From an uncultured Christensenellaceae bacterium (GTDB lineage: Bacteria > Bacillota > Clostridia > Christensenellales > Pumilibacteraceae), in contig CAJUKG010000003.1 of the NCBI GenBank assembly GCA_910586925.1, forward strand, positions 169,682 through 233,681: DNA of 64,000 nt, read 5' to 3'. Positions 1-8,240 of this stretch are shown piece by piece (the first letter of the stretch is position 1; each line of letters begins with the position of its first letter). The position numbers were made by a program, and so were the translations under genes. The notes beneath the pieces were generated by a model. The model was given only the letters and a program-made list of their open reading frames with translations, was not told the DNA's origin and did not search any database.

Positions 1-1010
1 ACAGACAAACGGGCAAGACTTCGATCGCCGTCGATACGATACTCAATCAGAAGGGAAAGAACGTAATCTGCGTATACGTCGCGATCGGGCAAAAATCGTC
101 CACCGTTTCTTCGATTTACAATCTTTTGTCCGAAAACGGCTGTATGGATTATACGGTAATAGTTTCGGCGACGGCGCGCGACAGTGCACCGTTGCAGTAT
201 ATTGCGCCGTATGCCGGCTGTGCGATCGCCGAAGAATTCATGTATTCGGGCAAAGACGTGCTTATCGTTTACGACGATTTGTCCAAACATGCCGTGGCGT
301 ATCGCGCAATGAGCTTGCTCTTAAAGCGTCCGCCCGGCAGAGAAGCGTATCCCGGCGATATTTTCTATTTACATTCTCGGCTTCTCGAGCGTGCGGCGAA
401 ACTTTCGAAGGAACTCGGCGGCGGGTCTATGACCGCGCTCCCGATAGTGGAAACGCTTGCCGGCGACATATCGGCATACATTCCCACGAATATAATTTCC
501 ATAACAGACGGACAAATTTATCTCGAGAGCGAACTTTTCAATTCGGGTATGCGCCCCGCGGTCAACGTCGGGCTTTCGGTATCGCGTGTCGGCGGAAGCG
601 CGCAGATCAAAGCGATGCGTAAAGTATCGGGCAAACTGCGGCTCGAGCTGTCGCAGTACCGCGAGCTTGCGGCATTTGCGCAGTTCGGTGCCGATCTCGA
701 CGAGTCCACCGCGCATATGCTCGAACAGGGCAAAAGCATTACCGAAGTTATCAAGCAGGACGTCCACAAGCCCATGCGCGTCGCGCATCAGGTCATATTG
801 CTGTATATAACGGTCAAACAACTGTTGAAAGGTTTGCCGACGTCGCGCATCGGCGAGTTCAAAGAGCGGTTCATCAAGTTCTTCGACGTCGATTATTCGG
901 AAATCGTTACGGAGCTTGAGGAAAAGGGCGAAATGTCCATGGAAATGGGTATAACGATCGAGGATGCCGTCAACGAGTTTATGGCACTGTTCCGTAAGGA
1001 GAGCGATTGA
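1..1010 (+). CDS. atpA: F1F0 ATP synthase subunit alpha, 5' truncated by the window edge
   Basis: The reading frame is open from base 3. It begins inside the nucleotide-binding domain: the first residues read RQTGKTS, the end of the alpha-subunit P-loop (GDRQTGKT). The ADP/ATP-contacting stretch IYIPTNIISITDGQIYL follows, then the segment around RPAVNVGLSVSRVGG that is typical of alpha. The C-terminal helical domain is complete and ends in TGA. The subunit is part of the alpha3-beta3 catalytic head of the membrane ATP synthase. The TGA overlaps the gamma ATG (TGATG), so the two are translationally coupled. The missing N-terminal part (about 170 residues in the family) lies outside the window. 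Identification is from conserved motifs and the alpha-gamma-beta-epsilon order. Confidence 0.97.
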   Translation, partial: RQTGKTSIAVDTILNQKGKNVICVYVAIGQKSSTVSSIYNLLSENGCMDYTVIVSATARDSAPLQYIAPYAGCAIAEEFMYSGKDVLIVYDDLSKHAVAYRAMSLLLKRPPGREAYPGDIFYLHSRLLERAAKLSKELGGGSMTALPIVETLAGDISAYIPTNIISITDGQIYLESELFNSGMRPAVNVGLSVSRVGGSAQIKAMRKVSGKLRLELSQYRELAAFAQFGADLDESTAHMLEQGKSITEVIKQDVHKPMRVAHQVILLYITVKQLLKGLPTSRIGEFKERFIKFFDVDYSEIVTELEEKGEMSMEMGITIEDAVNEFMALFRKESD

Positions 1011-1852
1011 TGAGCAGTCTTGCGGACATAAAACGCCGACTCGCGTCGGTCAAACAGACACGGCGCATCACGGGCGCGATGAAAACGGTGTCTATTGCCA
1101 AAATGCGCAAAGCGTCCGAGAATTACGAAAAAAGCCGTGCGTATGCCGCGCTTGTGGATGAGATCATGAAAGCGGCGGCTACGAGCGAAGGCGAGATCTA
1201 TTTTTCCGTCAACGACACTCTGAAAAAATACTTGTTGGTTCTTTCCACAGACAGAGGACTTTGCGGCGGATTCGATCATGACGTGTTGCGGTTCGCCGAC
1301 GGAGTGATTTCCGAAAACGCCGATACGGTTGTTATGCCGATAGGACGTGCGGCGACCGAACATTATTCGGGCGCGAAGAATTGCGACGCGCGTTTTTCCG
1401 GCTGTTATTCGGCGTATGCCGAAGATGCGAAAAACGTAGCGGACGCGCTTCTCGAAATGTTCGGAACTGTTGCGGGCGAAATAGCGATAGTGTATGTATC
1501 GGGGCGAACGCCGATAAAACGGGTGTTGCTGCCGATCACTGCGCCGACCGACGACGGAAAAACGCAGGACTTATTGCTCGAGCCGTCGCGCAAAGACGTC
1601 GTCGACGCGTTGGTCCCGCTGTATGTTACCGCGGCTGTGCTCGACGCACTGCAAAGCCACGTGCTCGCCGAGCACGGCGCGCGTCAAGCCGCAATGTCGG
1701 CGGCGACAGACAGCGCGGACAAAATTATAGACGAACTGTCCGTGCAGTACAACCGCGCGAGACAGGCGGGCGTCACCGAGCAAATTACCGAGATCATCGG
1801 TGCGACGAGCGCGCTCGGCAGCAATGGAGGCGACAATGAAAAAAGAAGTTAA
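1010..1852 (+). CDS. atpG: F1F0 ATP synthase subunit gamma
   Basis: Predicted 280 residues, close to the family length. Gamma is the rotating central stalk inside the alpha3-beta3 ring. The N-terminal helix (SLADIKRRLASVKQTRRITG, then AMKTVSIAKMRKA) and the C-terminal helix (AAMSAATDSADKIIDEL and on to EQITEIIGATSAL) are the two strands of the rotor coiled coil and carry the family signatures. The middle contains the LSTDRGLCGGFD motif. ATG 1010 is chosen because it has AAGGAG eight bases upstream (996-1001) and overlaps the alpha stop. A TTG three bases earlier is less likely. The 3' end overlaps the beta start by 17 bases. Confidence 0.97.
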   Translation: MSSLADIKRRLASVKQTRRITGAMKTVSIAKMRKASENYEKSRAYAALVDEIMKAAATSEGEIYFSVNDTLKKYLLVLSTDRGLCGGFDHDVLRFADGVISENADTVVMPIGRAATEHYSGAKNCDARFSGCYSAYAEDAKNVADALLEMFGTVAGEIAIVYVSGRTPIKRVLLPITAPTDDGKTQDLLLEPSRKDVVDALVPLYVTAAVLDALQSHVLAEHGARQAAMSAATDSADKIIDELSVQYNRARQAGVTEQITEIIGATSALGSNGGDNEKRS

Positions 1853-3263
1853 TGCGGGCAAGGTTTCGGTCGTGCTGGGACCTGTCGTCGACGTAAAGTT
1901 TGAAAAACAACTGCCCAAGATTTACGAAAAAGTGCTCGTCGACGCTCGCGCGAGCATGCCTGCGGACGCCGCGGCAACGAACGACGAGGGGTTTGTCGCG
2001 CTCGAAGTCATGAGCCATATTCCGCCCTCAACGGCGCGGTGCATCGCGCTCGAACCGACGGAAGGACTTTCCCGCGGCATGGTCGCGTACGGCACGGGGC
2101 ACCCCATTTCCGTGCCCGTCGGCGAGAGCGTTCTCGGCAGGGTCATGAACGTTCTCGGCAATCCGATCGACGGCAAAGGCGAGATCAAAGCGGAAACGCA
2201 TAGGTCTATACATCGCAAAGCTCCCGAATTTTACGAACAGAAAACGGGTAACGAGCTTATCGAAACGGGCATTAAGGTAATCGACCTTATCGCTCCGTAC
2301 CGCCGCGGCGGAAAAATAGGTTTGTTCGGCGGCGCGGGCGTCGGCAAAACGGTGCTTATAATGGAGCTTATTCGCAACGTCGCTACCGAGCACGGCGGAT
2401 ATTCCATATTTACGGGCGTCGGCGAGCGCAGTCGCGAAGGCTATGACATGATCCACGATATGACGGAGAGCGGCGTTCTCGACAAAACCGCGCTCGTTTT
2501 CGGTCAAATGAACGAGCCGCCCGGCTCGCGTATGCGCACCGCGCTTACGGGGCTTACAGTCGCAGAATATTTCCGCGACGAGATGAATAAAGACGTATTG
2601 CTCTTTATCGACAATATTTACAGATTCGTGCAAGCGGGTTCGGAAGTGTCGGCACTTCTCGGAAGATTGCCGTCCGCGGTGGGATACCAGCCGACGCTCG
2701 CTACCGAGCTTGGCGGACTCGAAGAACGTATCGCAACCACGAAAAACGGTTCGATCACGTCCATACAGGCGGTATACGTGCCCGCGGACGATTTGACCGA
2801 CCCCGCACCCGCCGCAATATTCACTCATCTCGATGCGACTACCGTACTCAACCGCAAGATAGTAGAACAAGGTATTTATCCTGCGGTCGACCCGTTGCAA
2901 TCGACGAGCCGACTTCTCGAGCGCAACGTCGTAGGCGAAAAGCATTATGCCGTGGCACGCGGCGTTCAGGAAGCATTGCAGCGTTATGCCGAGCTTAACG
3001 ATATTATTTCCATTCTCGGCATGGACGAACTGTCGGAGGAGGACAAAGCTCTCGTTTACCGTGCTCGCAAACTGCAACGTTTCTTTTCTCAACCGCTGTT
3101 CGTTGCGAAAAGTTTTACGGGCATGGACGGCAGGTTCGTTCCGATGTCCGCGACGGTGGACAGTTTCGAAGCCATTCTCAAAGGCGAAGCGGACAAATAT
3201 CCCGAATCGGCGTTTTTCATGGTAGGCGATCTCGACGAAGTTAAGGAGAAAGCGGAGAGTTGA
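1836..3263 (+). CDS. atpD: F1F0 ATP synthase subunit beta
   Basis: Predicted 475 residues. This is the catalytic subunit. The P-loop GGAGVGKT is at about residues 165-172, followed by the catalytic GERSREGYD stretch, the Walker B strand LLFIDNIYRF, the DELSEEDK region and the C-terminal SATVDSFEAIL. ATG 1836 has GGAGG at 1826-1830. The same frame is open further upstream, but only this start has a ribosome binding site, and KVSVVLGPVVDVKF then falls at the usual N-terminal place. Substitutions from the usual consensus, such as IYRFV for IFRFT, do not touch the catalytic motifs. The gene overlaps gamma by 17 bases and epsilon by 4. Confidence 0.97.
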   Translation: MKKEVNAGKVSVVLGPVVDVKFEKQLPKIYEKVLVDARASMPADAAATNDEGFVALEVMSHIPPSTARCIALEPTEGLSRGMVAYGTGHPISVPVGESVLGRVMNVLGNPIDGKGEIKAETHRSIHRKAPEFYEQKTGNELIETGIKVIDLIAPYRRGGKIGLFGGAGVGKTVLIMELIRNVATEHGGYSIFTGVGERSREGYDMIHDMTESGVLDKTALVFGQMNEPPGSRMRTALTGLTVAEYFRDEMNKDVLLFIDNIYRFVQAGSEVSALLGRLPSAVGYQPTLATELGGLEERIATTKNGSITSIQAVYVPADDLTDPAPAAIFTHLDATTVLNRKIVEQGIYPAVDPLQSTSRLLERNVVGEKHYAVARGVQEALQRYAELNDIISILGMDELSEEDKALVYRARKLQRFFSQPLFVAKSFTGMDGRFVPMSATVDSFEAILKGEADKYPESAFFMVGDLDEVKEKAES

Positions 3264-3625
3264 GTAAATTCTTCTTGCGAATCGCCACTCCCGAACGCGA
3301 CGCGTTTTCGGGCGAGGTGGAATACTTATCGTTCGACACGCCGCGCGGCAGAGAAGGGATCATGCGCGGCGCGATTCCGCGTATTGCCGTCGTCAGCGCG
3401 GGAAAGCTCGAAATCACCGATTGCGGCGTTAAAACGGTGCTTAATGTGGGTGACGGATTGATCCACGTCGAGCGCGGCGGCGTCACCGTTGTGACGTCGC
3501 GATGCGACGGCGACGGTGCGGATATGTCGAATCGTGACGGAGAATTCGGCGATCTTACGCCCGAGATCGCTCGCGCGAAAATAGTTTCGACAATCAAGAA
3601 CAAAAACTCTCACGACGATAGGTAA
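3260..3625 (+). CDS. atpC: F1F0 ATP synthase subunit epsilon, short C-terminus
   Basis: Predicted 121 residues. Epsilon caps the central stalk and in many bacteria inhibits ATP hydrolysis through its C-terminal helices. The N-terminal beta-sandwich is recognisable (FFLRIATPERDAFSGEVEYL, then TPRGREGIM). The C-terminal part after about residue 95 is only one short charged helix rather than the usual hairpin of two, so the family's inhibitory arm looks reduced. The start is TTG 3260, which overlaps the beta TGA in TTGA, with a GGAG at 3254-3257. Last gene of the ATP synthase operon. No terminator is evident before the next gene. Confidence 0.92.
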   Translation: MSKFFLRIATPERDAFSGEVEYLSFDTPRGREGIMRGAIPRIAVVSAGKLEITDCGVKTVLNVGDGLIHVERGGVTVVTSRCDGDGADMSNRDGEFGDLTPEIARAKIVSTIKNKNSHDDR

Positions 3626-3659
3626 CTCCGAGGCACCATCTGCATACATTACTAATGTT

Positions 3660-4652
3660 ATGCAGACTGTTGTTGACGTGTCGCGCTTGCGACACAATAT
3701 CCGAATAATTCGCAGTACGACGAGAACGGGATTCTGTGCCGTCGTCAAAGCGGACGCGTACGGTCACGGTGCCGCAGTCGCGGGGTTCATTTCGCCGCTC
3801 GTAGATTGTTTTCTCGTAGCGACGCTTAAAGAAGCGGAGGAGATCCTCCCGCTTACCGACAAGCCGATACTTGTGCTCGGCGGCGATATTTCGCAGTTCA
3901 CGCGCACCGTGGACAGGCGGATCATTCCTACCGTGAGCGACGTCAAGCAGTTGAGCGCGATACTCAATATCGGGCACGCCAACTATTCGGTAGCGGTGAA
4001 TACCGGCATGAACAGACTCGGTGCACGCGACAGATCGCTCGAAAACATACTGTCGCTGTGCAAGCAGAACGACAGCAAACCGTGGTCGGTGTATTCGCAT
4101 TTATACGGCGGCATATATTCGGCGGGGTATCAGGCAGCGGAGTTCGAACGGCTTACCGCCGATCCCGTGCTTCGCGGACGGCGGCATCTGTACTGTTCGT
4201 GCGCGCTCGACTTTATGGGGTGCGAGCTGTATGACATGACGCGTTGCGGGCTTGCGATGTACGGCTACTCCGATTGCACCGACATTTGCATGCGCGTGCG
4301 CGCGAAAATCGTCGGGCTTAATCGCGTCGGTGCGGGCGAGCATGTGGGATACGGCGATTATACGCTCGAAAACGACTCGCTCGTGGCGACGGTGCGTATG
4401 GGTTATGCCGACGGACTGCGCCGTACGGATAAACCGCTGTATTTTACCGTGCGCGGCAAAAAGTGCAGGGTGATAGGCGTTCCGTGCATGGATCTGTGCA
4501 TGATAGACGTTACGGGGCTTGATTGCAGGTGCGGCGAGTTTGCGTATTTGATTTCGGAAAAGAGCGATACGGAGTATCTCGCAAAGTGTTACGGCACGAT
4601 AGTTTACGAAGTTTTGACGGGGTTCAAGCGTGGAGAAAGAATTTACATTTGA
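3660..4652 (+). CDS. alr: Alanine racemase, PLP-dependent, compact
   Basis: Predicted 330 residues, somewhat short for the family (usually about 360-390). It interconverts L- and D-alanine for peptidoglycan. AVVKADAYGHG carries the lysine that forms the Schiff base with PLP (K30). NTGMNRLG, RCGLAMYG, the VGYGDY stretch with the second catalytic tyrosine, MGYADG and CMDLCMIDVT are all present. The missing length is therefore spread over loops rather than being one lost domain. ATG 3660 is the first possible start and fits the domain boundary, but no convincing Shine-Dalgarno precedes it. The 3' end overlaps the next gene by 23 bases. Confidence 0.93.
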   Translation: MQTVVDVSRLRHNIRIIRSTTRTGFCAVVKADAYGHGAAVAGFISPLVDCFLVATLKEAEEILPLTDKPILVLGGDISQFTRTVDRRIIPTVSDVKQLSAILNIGHANYSVAVNTGMNRLGARDRSLENILSLCKQNDSKPWSVYSHLYGGIYSAGYQAAEFERLTADPVLRGRRHLYCSCALDFMGCELYDMTRCGLAMYGYSDCTDICMRVRAKIVGLNRVGAGEHVGYGDYTLENDSLVATVRMGYADGLRRTDKPLYFTVRGKKCRVIGVPCMDLCMIDVTGLDCRCGEFAYLISEKSDTEYLAKCYGTIVYEVLTGFKRGERIYI

Positions 4653-5175
4653 TAAAAATGCTTTGCGCGAGCGTATGAAAGCGACGCGCAAAAATTTGGC
4701 GGACAAGCAGGCTTTGTCCGTCGTCGCATGCAGTCGAGCCGAAAAACTCGTTTACGGTAATATTTTGGCGTATGTTCCGATCGGATCGGAATTGAGCACT
4801 TTGCCGCTCATAGAGTTGCTCCGGAAACGTTCGGACGTCGCCGTGTATGTTCCGCATACCGTCGGGACCGTCATCGTTCCGCGAAAACTCGTCAAACTCG
4901 ATAAGCCGAACGGTACGGGAAATTTGCCCGATGACTGTTACGGCGAACCGCTCGGGGCGGAGAAACTGCATTTTTGCATTACTCCGCTTCTCGGCTTCAA
5001 CGATGCGGGATACAGGCTCGGTTACGGCAAAGGTTGTTACGATATGTTTTTTGCGGAAAACGACTGCATTAAAATCGGCATGGCGTTCGAGGCGCAACGC
5101 ATATATTTTTCGCCCGAAAGCAACGATATACCCCTCGATTGTTGCGTTACCGAGCAAAAAGTGATATACTTTTAG
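4630..5175 (+). CDS. 5-formyltetrahydrofolate cyclo-ligase family protein
   Basis: Predicted 181 residues, the normal size. This family converts 5-formyl-THF to 5,10-methenyl-THF with ATP. N-terminal LRERMKATRKNLADKQ matches the family's basic start, and GYRLGYGKGCYDMFF is the conserved phosphate/substrate-binding loop. The start chosen is GTG 4630, overlapping the end of the alanine racemase gene, with a G-rich stretch (about 4617-4621) as a weak ribosome binding site. ATG 4675 would cut conserved N-terminal residues. The 3' end contains the promoter of rsmD. A gene symbol is not given because several are in use for this enzyme. Confidence 0.9.
   Translation: MEKEFTFDKNALRERMKATRKNLADKQALSVVACSRAEKLVYGNILAYVPIGSELSTLPLIELLRKRSDVAVYVPHTVGTVIVPRKLVKLDKPNGTGNLPDDCYGEPLGAEKLHFCITPLLGFNDAGYRLGYGKGCYDMFFAENDCIKIGMAFEAQRIYFSPESNDIPLDCCVTEQKVIYF
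5142..5170 (+). promoter_or_regulatory. SigA-type promoter of rsmD, predicting a leaderless mRNA
   Basis: TTGCGT (5142-5147), a 17-base spacer and TATACT (5165-5170). The ATG of rsmD begins at 5177, only six bases after the -10 box, so transcription would start at or next to the A of the start codon. No ribosome binding site is present between the -10 box and the ATG. Confidence 0.75.
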
Positions 5176-5176
5176 C

Positions 5177-5734
5177 ATGAGAGTAATTGCCGGAAAATTC
5201 AAAGGAACAAAACTCGTTTCGCCGCACGGCGAGGTGCGTCCCACGACAGACATAGTAAAAGGCAGTCTGTTCTCGGTGCTGACGAGCAAAGGCTTGCTGA
5301 AGGACGCGAATTGCTTGGATATATTTTGCGGAAGCGGCGGGCTTGGCATAGAAGCACTTTCGCGCGGAGCGGAAAGCTGCGTGTTCGCCGATATAGACGT
5401 AAAAAACGTAAATGCCAACCTCGATAAACTGCGCATATCCGCGCGGACTGTGGCGGGAGATTTTCGGAAAACGCTGAAATCGCTTATCGGCAAAAAGTTC
5501 GACCTCGTGTTTTGCGACCCGCCGTACAAATCGGGGTTTGCGCGGACAACCCTCGAACTTTTGGTCAAATACGAACTTCTTTCGGATAACGGCGCGGCGG
5601 TTATTGAGCGCGGCAGCGACGGCGAACCGACGGAGGTTTCGGGCACGTACATAATAGACAGCAGGAAGTTCGGAGCGGCAACATACGAAATAATCGGAGT
5701 GGATCATGAAAGCAATATTTGCGGGAACGTTTGA
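5177..5734 (+). CDS. rsmD: 16S rRNA (guanine(966)-N(2))-methyltransferase
   Basis: Predicted 185 residues, typical length. It methylates G966 of 16S rRNA (E. coli numbering) using SAM. MRVIAGKFKGTKL followed by RPTTDIVKGSLFSVL is the family start. The SAM-binding loop is LDIFCGSGGLGIEALSRGA, and the catalytic N-methyltransferase motif IV is DPPY at residues 114-117. It overlaps coaD by 29 bases, the rsmD-coaD pairing seen in many Bacillota. The start follows its own promoter with no Shine-Dalgarno. Confidence 0.96.
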   Translation: MRVIAGKFKGTKLVSPHGEVRPTTDIVKGSLFSVLTSKGLLKDANCLDIFCGSGGLGIEALSRGAESCVFADIDVKNVNANLDKLRISARTVAGDFRKTLKSLIGKKFDLVFCDPPYKSGFARTTLELLVKYELLSDNGAAVIERGSDGEPTEVSGTYIIDSRKFGAATYEIIGVDHESNICGNV

Positions 5735-6176
5735 CCCGTTTACCACGGGACATCGCAACATAGCCGAACGAGCGGTGCGGCTGTTCGGAAATCTGACGAT
5801 AGCCGTCGCGAGCGATACAGGCAAGAATACGGTATCTCTCCTCGACCGTGCGGAGATCGTGCGCATTGCGACGCTCGACATGCGCGCCGTCGCCATAGAA
5901 CCGTTTTCGGGACTGCTTTCCGATTACCTCGCCAAGAACGGCGATTGCGTGCTTGTCCGCGGCGTCCGCGGCATGCGCGACACAGAATACGAACGCGATC
6001 TTTCGCGTGTTTACAAGTCGCTGTGCGGCAAGGATACCGTGTTTCTCATGACGGGTGCGGAGTTCGAGCACGTGTCGTCGACGGTGGTGCGGGAGCTTGT
6101 ATCGCTCGGCGGGGATATAAATGGTTACGTTATGCCGCAGACTGCGGAGCTGATCAAAAAATTGTATCGTAAATAA
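5706..6176 (+). CDS. coaD: Phosphopantetheine adenylyltransferase
   Basis: Predicted 156 residues, the usual length. It catalyses the penultimate step of coenzyme A synthesis, transferring AMP from ATP to 4'-phosphopantetheine. The N-terminal GTFDPFTTGHRNI contains the (T/H)xGH nucleotidyltransferase motif. VRGVRGMRDTEYE and the ISSTVVRE-like VSSTVVRELVSLGGDI complete the active site. The gene start lies within the end of rsmD, which implies coupled translation. CoaBC, acting earlier in the same pathway, is encoded at 14298. Confidence 0.97.
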   Translation: MKAIFAGTFDPFTTGHRNIAERAVRLFGNLTIAVASDTGKNTVSLLDRAEIVRIATLDMRAVAIEPFSGLLSDYLAKNGDCVLVRGVRGMRDTEYERDLSRVYKSLCGKDTVFLMTGAEFEHVSSTVVRELVSLGGDINGYVMPQTAELIKKLYRK

Positions 6177-6188
6177 AGGAGTGGTATA

Positions 6189-6656
6189 ATGAGTAGGTCC
6201 GATGCGTTGGAAATATTGAGCAGGTTGCGCGGCGAGCTTGACGGCGGACGCGGATTGTTTTCCAAGAAGCCCGATTTGCCGCTGTGCGTCGAACTTTGCG
6301 ACAAGCTCGCGAAGATCCTCCCCGAAGAAATGAACGACGCCGAGTACGTAAAGCACAAGCGCAAAGAGATTCTCGCAAACGCCGATATCGTCGCGAAAAA
6401 CACCATTCGCGCCGCCGAAGAAAAGGCTAATAATCTCGTTTCTGAATCGGAAGTGGTGCGCGGTTCGCAGACCGCCGCCAACCGAATAATAGAGAGCGCG
6501 TATGCGAAGTGCGATAATCTTATTATTCGCACCAAAGCGCACCTCGACAATCTTTTCAAGGAAACGGAAAGTTTTCTGTTGTCTACGCTCGCGGTTGTTC
6601 GCACCAACAGGGAAGAACTTCGCGCCGCGCTCACCGATAGTCGCAAGGACGACTGA
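6189..6656 (+). CDS. Conserved-looking coiled-coil protein of unknown function, coaD-linked
   Basis: Predicted 155 residues, with a strong ribosome binding site (AAAGGAG) 12 bases after coaD. There is no signal peptide or membrane segment. The N-terminal third has short amphipathic helices (DALEILSRLRGEL). From about residue 55 onward it is one long charged, alanine-rich helix likely to form a coiled coil (EILANADIVAKNTIRAAEEK and on to LDNLFKETESFLLSTLA). The arrangement resembles DivIVA-like or V-ATPase-E-like stalk proteins in shape, but no diagnostic motif was seen. Translation coupling with rsmD-coaD suggests a cytoplasmic housekeeping role. I cannot assign a function. Confidence 0.85.
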   Translation: MSRSDALEILSRLRGELDGGRGLFSKKPDLPLCVELCDKLAKILPEEMNDAEYVKHKRKEILANADIVAKNTIRAAEEKANNLVSESEVVRGSQTAANRIIESAYAKCDNLIIRTKAHLDNLFKETESFLLSTLAVVRTNREELRAALTDSRKDD

Positions 6657-6693
6657 AAATCAAAATCTCGATCGCGATCCGAAAAACTCAATC

Positions 6694-7707
6694 ATGATAT
6701 CTACGTTAAAGAAAATTTCTTCGCCGCGCGCGTTGAAAGAACAAATTCCCATAGATCCGAAACTTGCCGCCGCGCGGCTCGACGCAATTTCGCAAATCGA
6801 GGCGATACTTCGCGGCGAGGACGGGCGCAAGCTGTTTATCGTCGGACCGTGTTCAGCCGACGACCCGAACGCGGCAATAGATTACGCGGTGCGGCTTTCG
6901 CGCGTGGCGGAAAAAATCAAAGACAGGATCTTCGTCGTGTTGCGAATGTTTACGGCAAAACCCCGCACCCGCGGCGAAGGGTATATGGGGTTACTGCATA
7001 CGCCCGACGCGCCGAGCGGCGAAGTGAATATAGCAGAAGGCATTGCCGCCATGCGCAGACTGCACGTTCGCGTCGCGAGCGAGAGCGGGCTGTTTACTGC
7101 GGACGAATTGCTGTATCCCGAAGCAGTGCGATACGTAGACGATATAGTGTGTTACTTTTCGGTTGGAACGCGCAGCAGCGACGATCAGCTTCATCGTTTC
7201 GTCGCGAGCGGTCTGGACGTCCCCGTCGGTATAAAGAATCCGTTAAACGGTAATCTCGACAGCCTTGCGGCGAGCGTGCGTACCGCGCGCAACGGCAACG
7301 AATTTCTGTTTTGCGGCGAGCATGTGCGAACGTTCGGCAACGATCGCGCGCACCCCGTGCTTCGCGGCTCGGTGAGTGCGAACGGAGAACATATCCCGAA
7401 TTACGGATATGAAAGCGTTATGAAAATTTCGTCGCTGTGCGGCGGGCGAGTCATCGTAGACGTCGGACATTCCAACAGCGGAAAGAACGAAAACAAGCAG
7501 TGCGAAGTGCTTCGCGACATGTGGGAGATCGCGAAGCAAAAACAGGAATACGGTAGTGCCGTCGCGGGCGTCATGATAGAGAGCTACATTGCGGGCGGAA
7601 GCGGCGCGGCGGGCAGTATGTACGGGCGGTCGCTTACTGACGGGTGCTTGAGTTTCGAGGACACCGAGAGGCTGCTTCTTCGGGCTTCGGACGGTATGCC
7701 GTCGTAA
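6694..7707 (+). CDS. aroF: 3-deoxy-7-phosphoheptulonate (DAHP) synthase, type I
   Basis: Predicted 337 residues. It condenses phosphoenolpyruvate and erythrose-4-phosphate in the first step of aromatic amino acid synthesis. Recognisable motifs are FIVGPCSADDP, KPRTRGEGYMGLLHTPD, VGTRSSDDQLHR, VGIKNPLNGN, HPVLRGSV and IVDVGHSNSGKN. GTRSSDDQ stands in place of the enterobacterial GARTTESQ. This variant subgroup is familiar from Clostridia, so divergence here is not loss of function. ATG 6694 fits the family N-terminus. The frame is open upstream within the preceding gene, but that part is not DAHP-synthase-like. No good Shine-Dalgarno is visible. The final letter of the symbol is by convention; regulation class cannot be read. 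Confidence 0.9.
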   Translation: MISTLKKISSPRALKEQIPIDPKLAAARLDAISQIEAILRGEDGRKLFIVGPCSADDPNAAIDYAVRLSRVAEKIKDRIFVVLRMFTAKPRTRGEGYMGLLHTPDAPSGEVNIAEGIAAMRRLHVRVASESGLFTADELLYPEAVRYVDDIVCYFSVGTRSSDDQLHRFVASGLDVPVGIKNPLNGNLDSLAASVRTARNGNEFLFCGEHVRTFGNDRAHPVLRGSVSANGEHIPNYGYESVMKISSLCGGRVIVDVGHSNSGKNENKQCEVLRDMWEIAKQKQEYGSAVAGVMIESYIAGGSGAAGSMYGRSLTDGCLSFEDTERLLLRASDGMPS

Positions 7708-7764
7708 GGTATACGTGCAAATTATAGCTTGTTTTGTCGAAATCCGTCGAATTTATGTGCGGTG

Positions 7765-7793
7765 TTGATTAGTCGGCGCGGCTGTGCTATACT
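7765..7793 (+). promoter_or_regulatory. SigA-type promoter with extended -10
   Basis: TTGATT (7765-7770), a 17-base spacer, TATACT (7788-7793), with TGC just before the -10 box. It lies 50 bases upstream of the small gene at 7843 and is well placed to drive it and pcrA-ligA. Confidence 0.7.
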
Positions 7794-7842
7794 GCTGTTG
7801 TACGATGTCGATGCAGGCACCGAGGAACGGACGGAGGTAATC

Positions 7843-8214
7843 ATGGCACGAAAGGCAAGCGAACTCAAAAAGCGTTGCTGGCTCGCAAAACAGCGGCTCA
7901 AAATGGGATATTGGGAATCGGTAAAGAACGATCCCGACGTAAAACGCACGGCGGAATATGTACCGCAGATAAGACGCGTTTACGACGAGGAAATTGCGGT
8001 GACGTCGACTTCGCCGCGCGACGAGCGACTTTACAAAAAGGTTTGCGATATTCTCGACAGCAGCGAGATCACCGTCAATCCCATAGGACAGCTCATCGAG
8101 CGCGACGTGTACGAAGGATTGGACGGCGCGGCGCGACAGAGGTATATCCTCGAACTGTCGCAAAAATTCAGAGAACTGAAAGAGCGGTACTACCGCGAAA
8201 AAACAGGCGCGTAA
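7843..8214 (+). CDS. Small charged protein of unknown function
   Basis: Predicted 123 residues beginning MARKASELKKRCWLAKQRLK, with GGAGG seven bases before ATG 7843. It has no membrane segment or signal peptide. It is rich in Lys, Arg, Glu and Asp and predicted mainly helical, ending ELSQKFRELKERYYREKTGA. No enzyme motif was recognised. It has its own consensus promoter and sits 26 bases before pcrA. A nucleic-acid-associated role would fit composition and neighbours but is only a guess. An upstream in-frame start exists, but it lacks a ribosome binding site and overlaps the promoter. Confidence 0.8.
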   Translation: MARKASELKKRCWLAKQRLKMGYWESVKNDPDVKRTAEYVPQIRRVYDEEIAVTSTSPRDERLYKKVCDILDSSEITVNPIGQLIERDVYEGLDGAARQRYILELSQKFRELKERYYREKTGA

Positions 8215-8240
8215 ATAATACTCGGCGCAAAAGAGGAATC

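Noticed and set aside
2028..3092. Long open frame on the - strand opposite atpD
   Set aside because: It lies entirely opposite a conserved gene and has no ribosome binding site or recognisable protein. Codon bias in this genome keeps the opposite frame open.
6694..7707. DAHP synthase motif changes (GTRSSDDQ for GARTTESQ) as a loss of function
   Set aside because: A clostridial subgroup with this kind of motif is known and the other catalytic motifs are intact.
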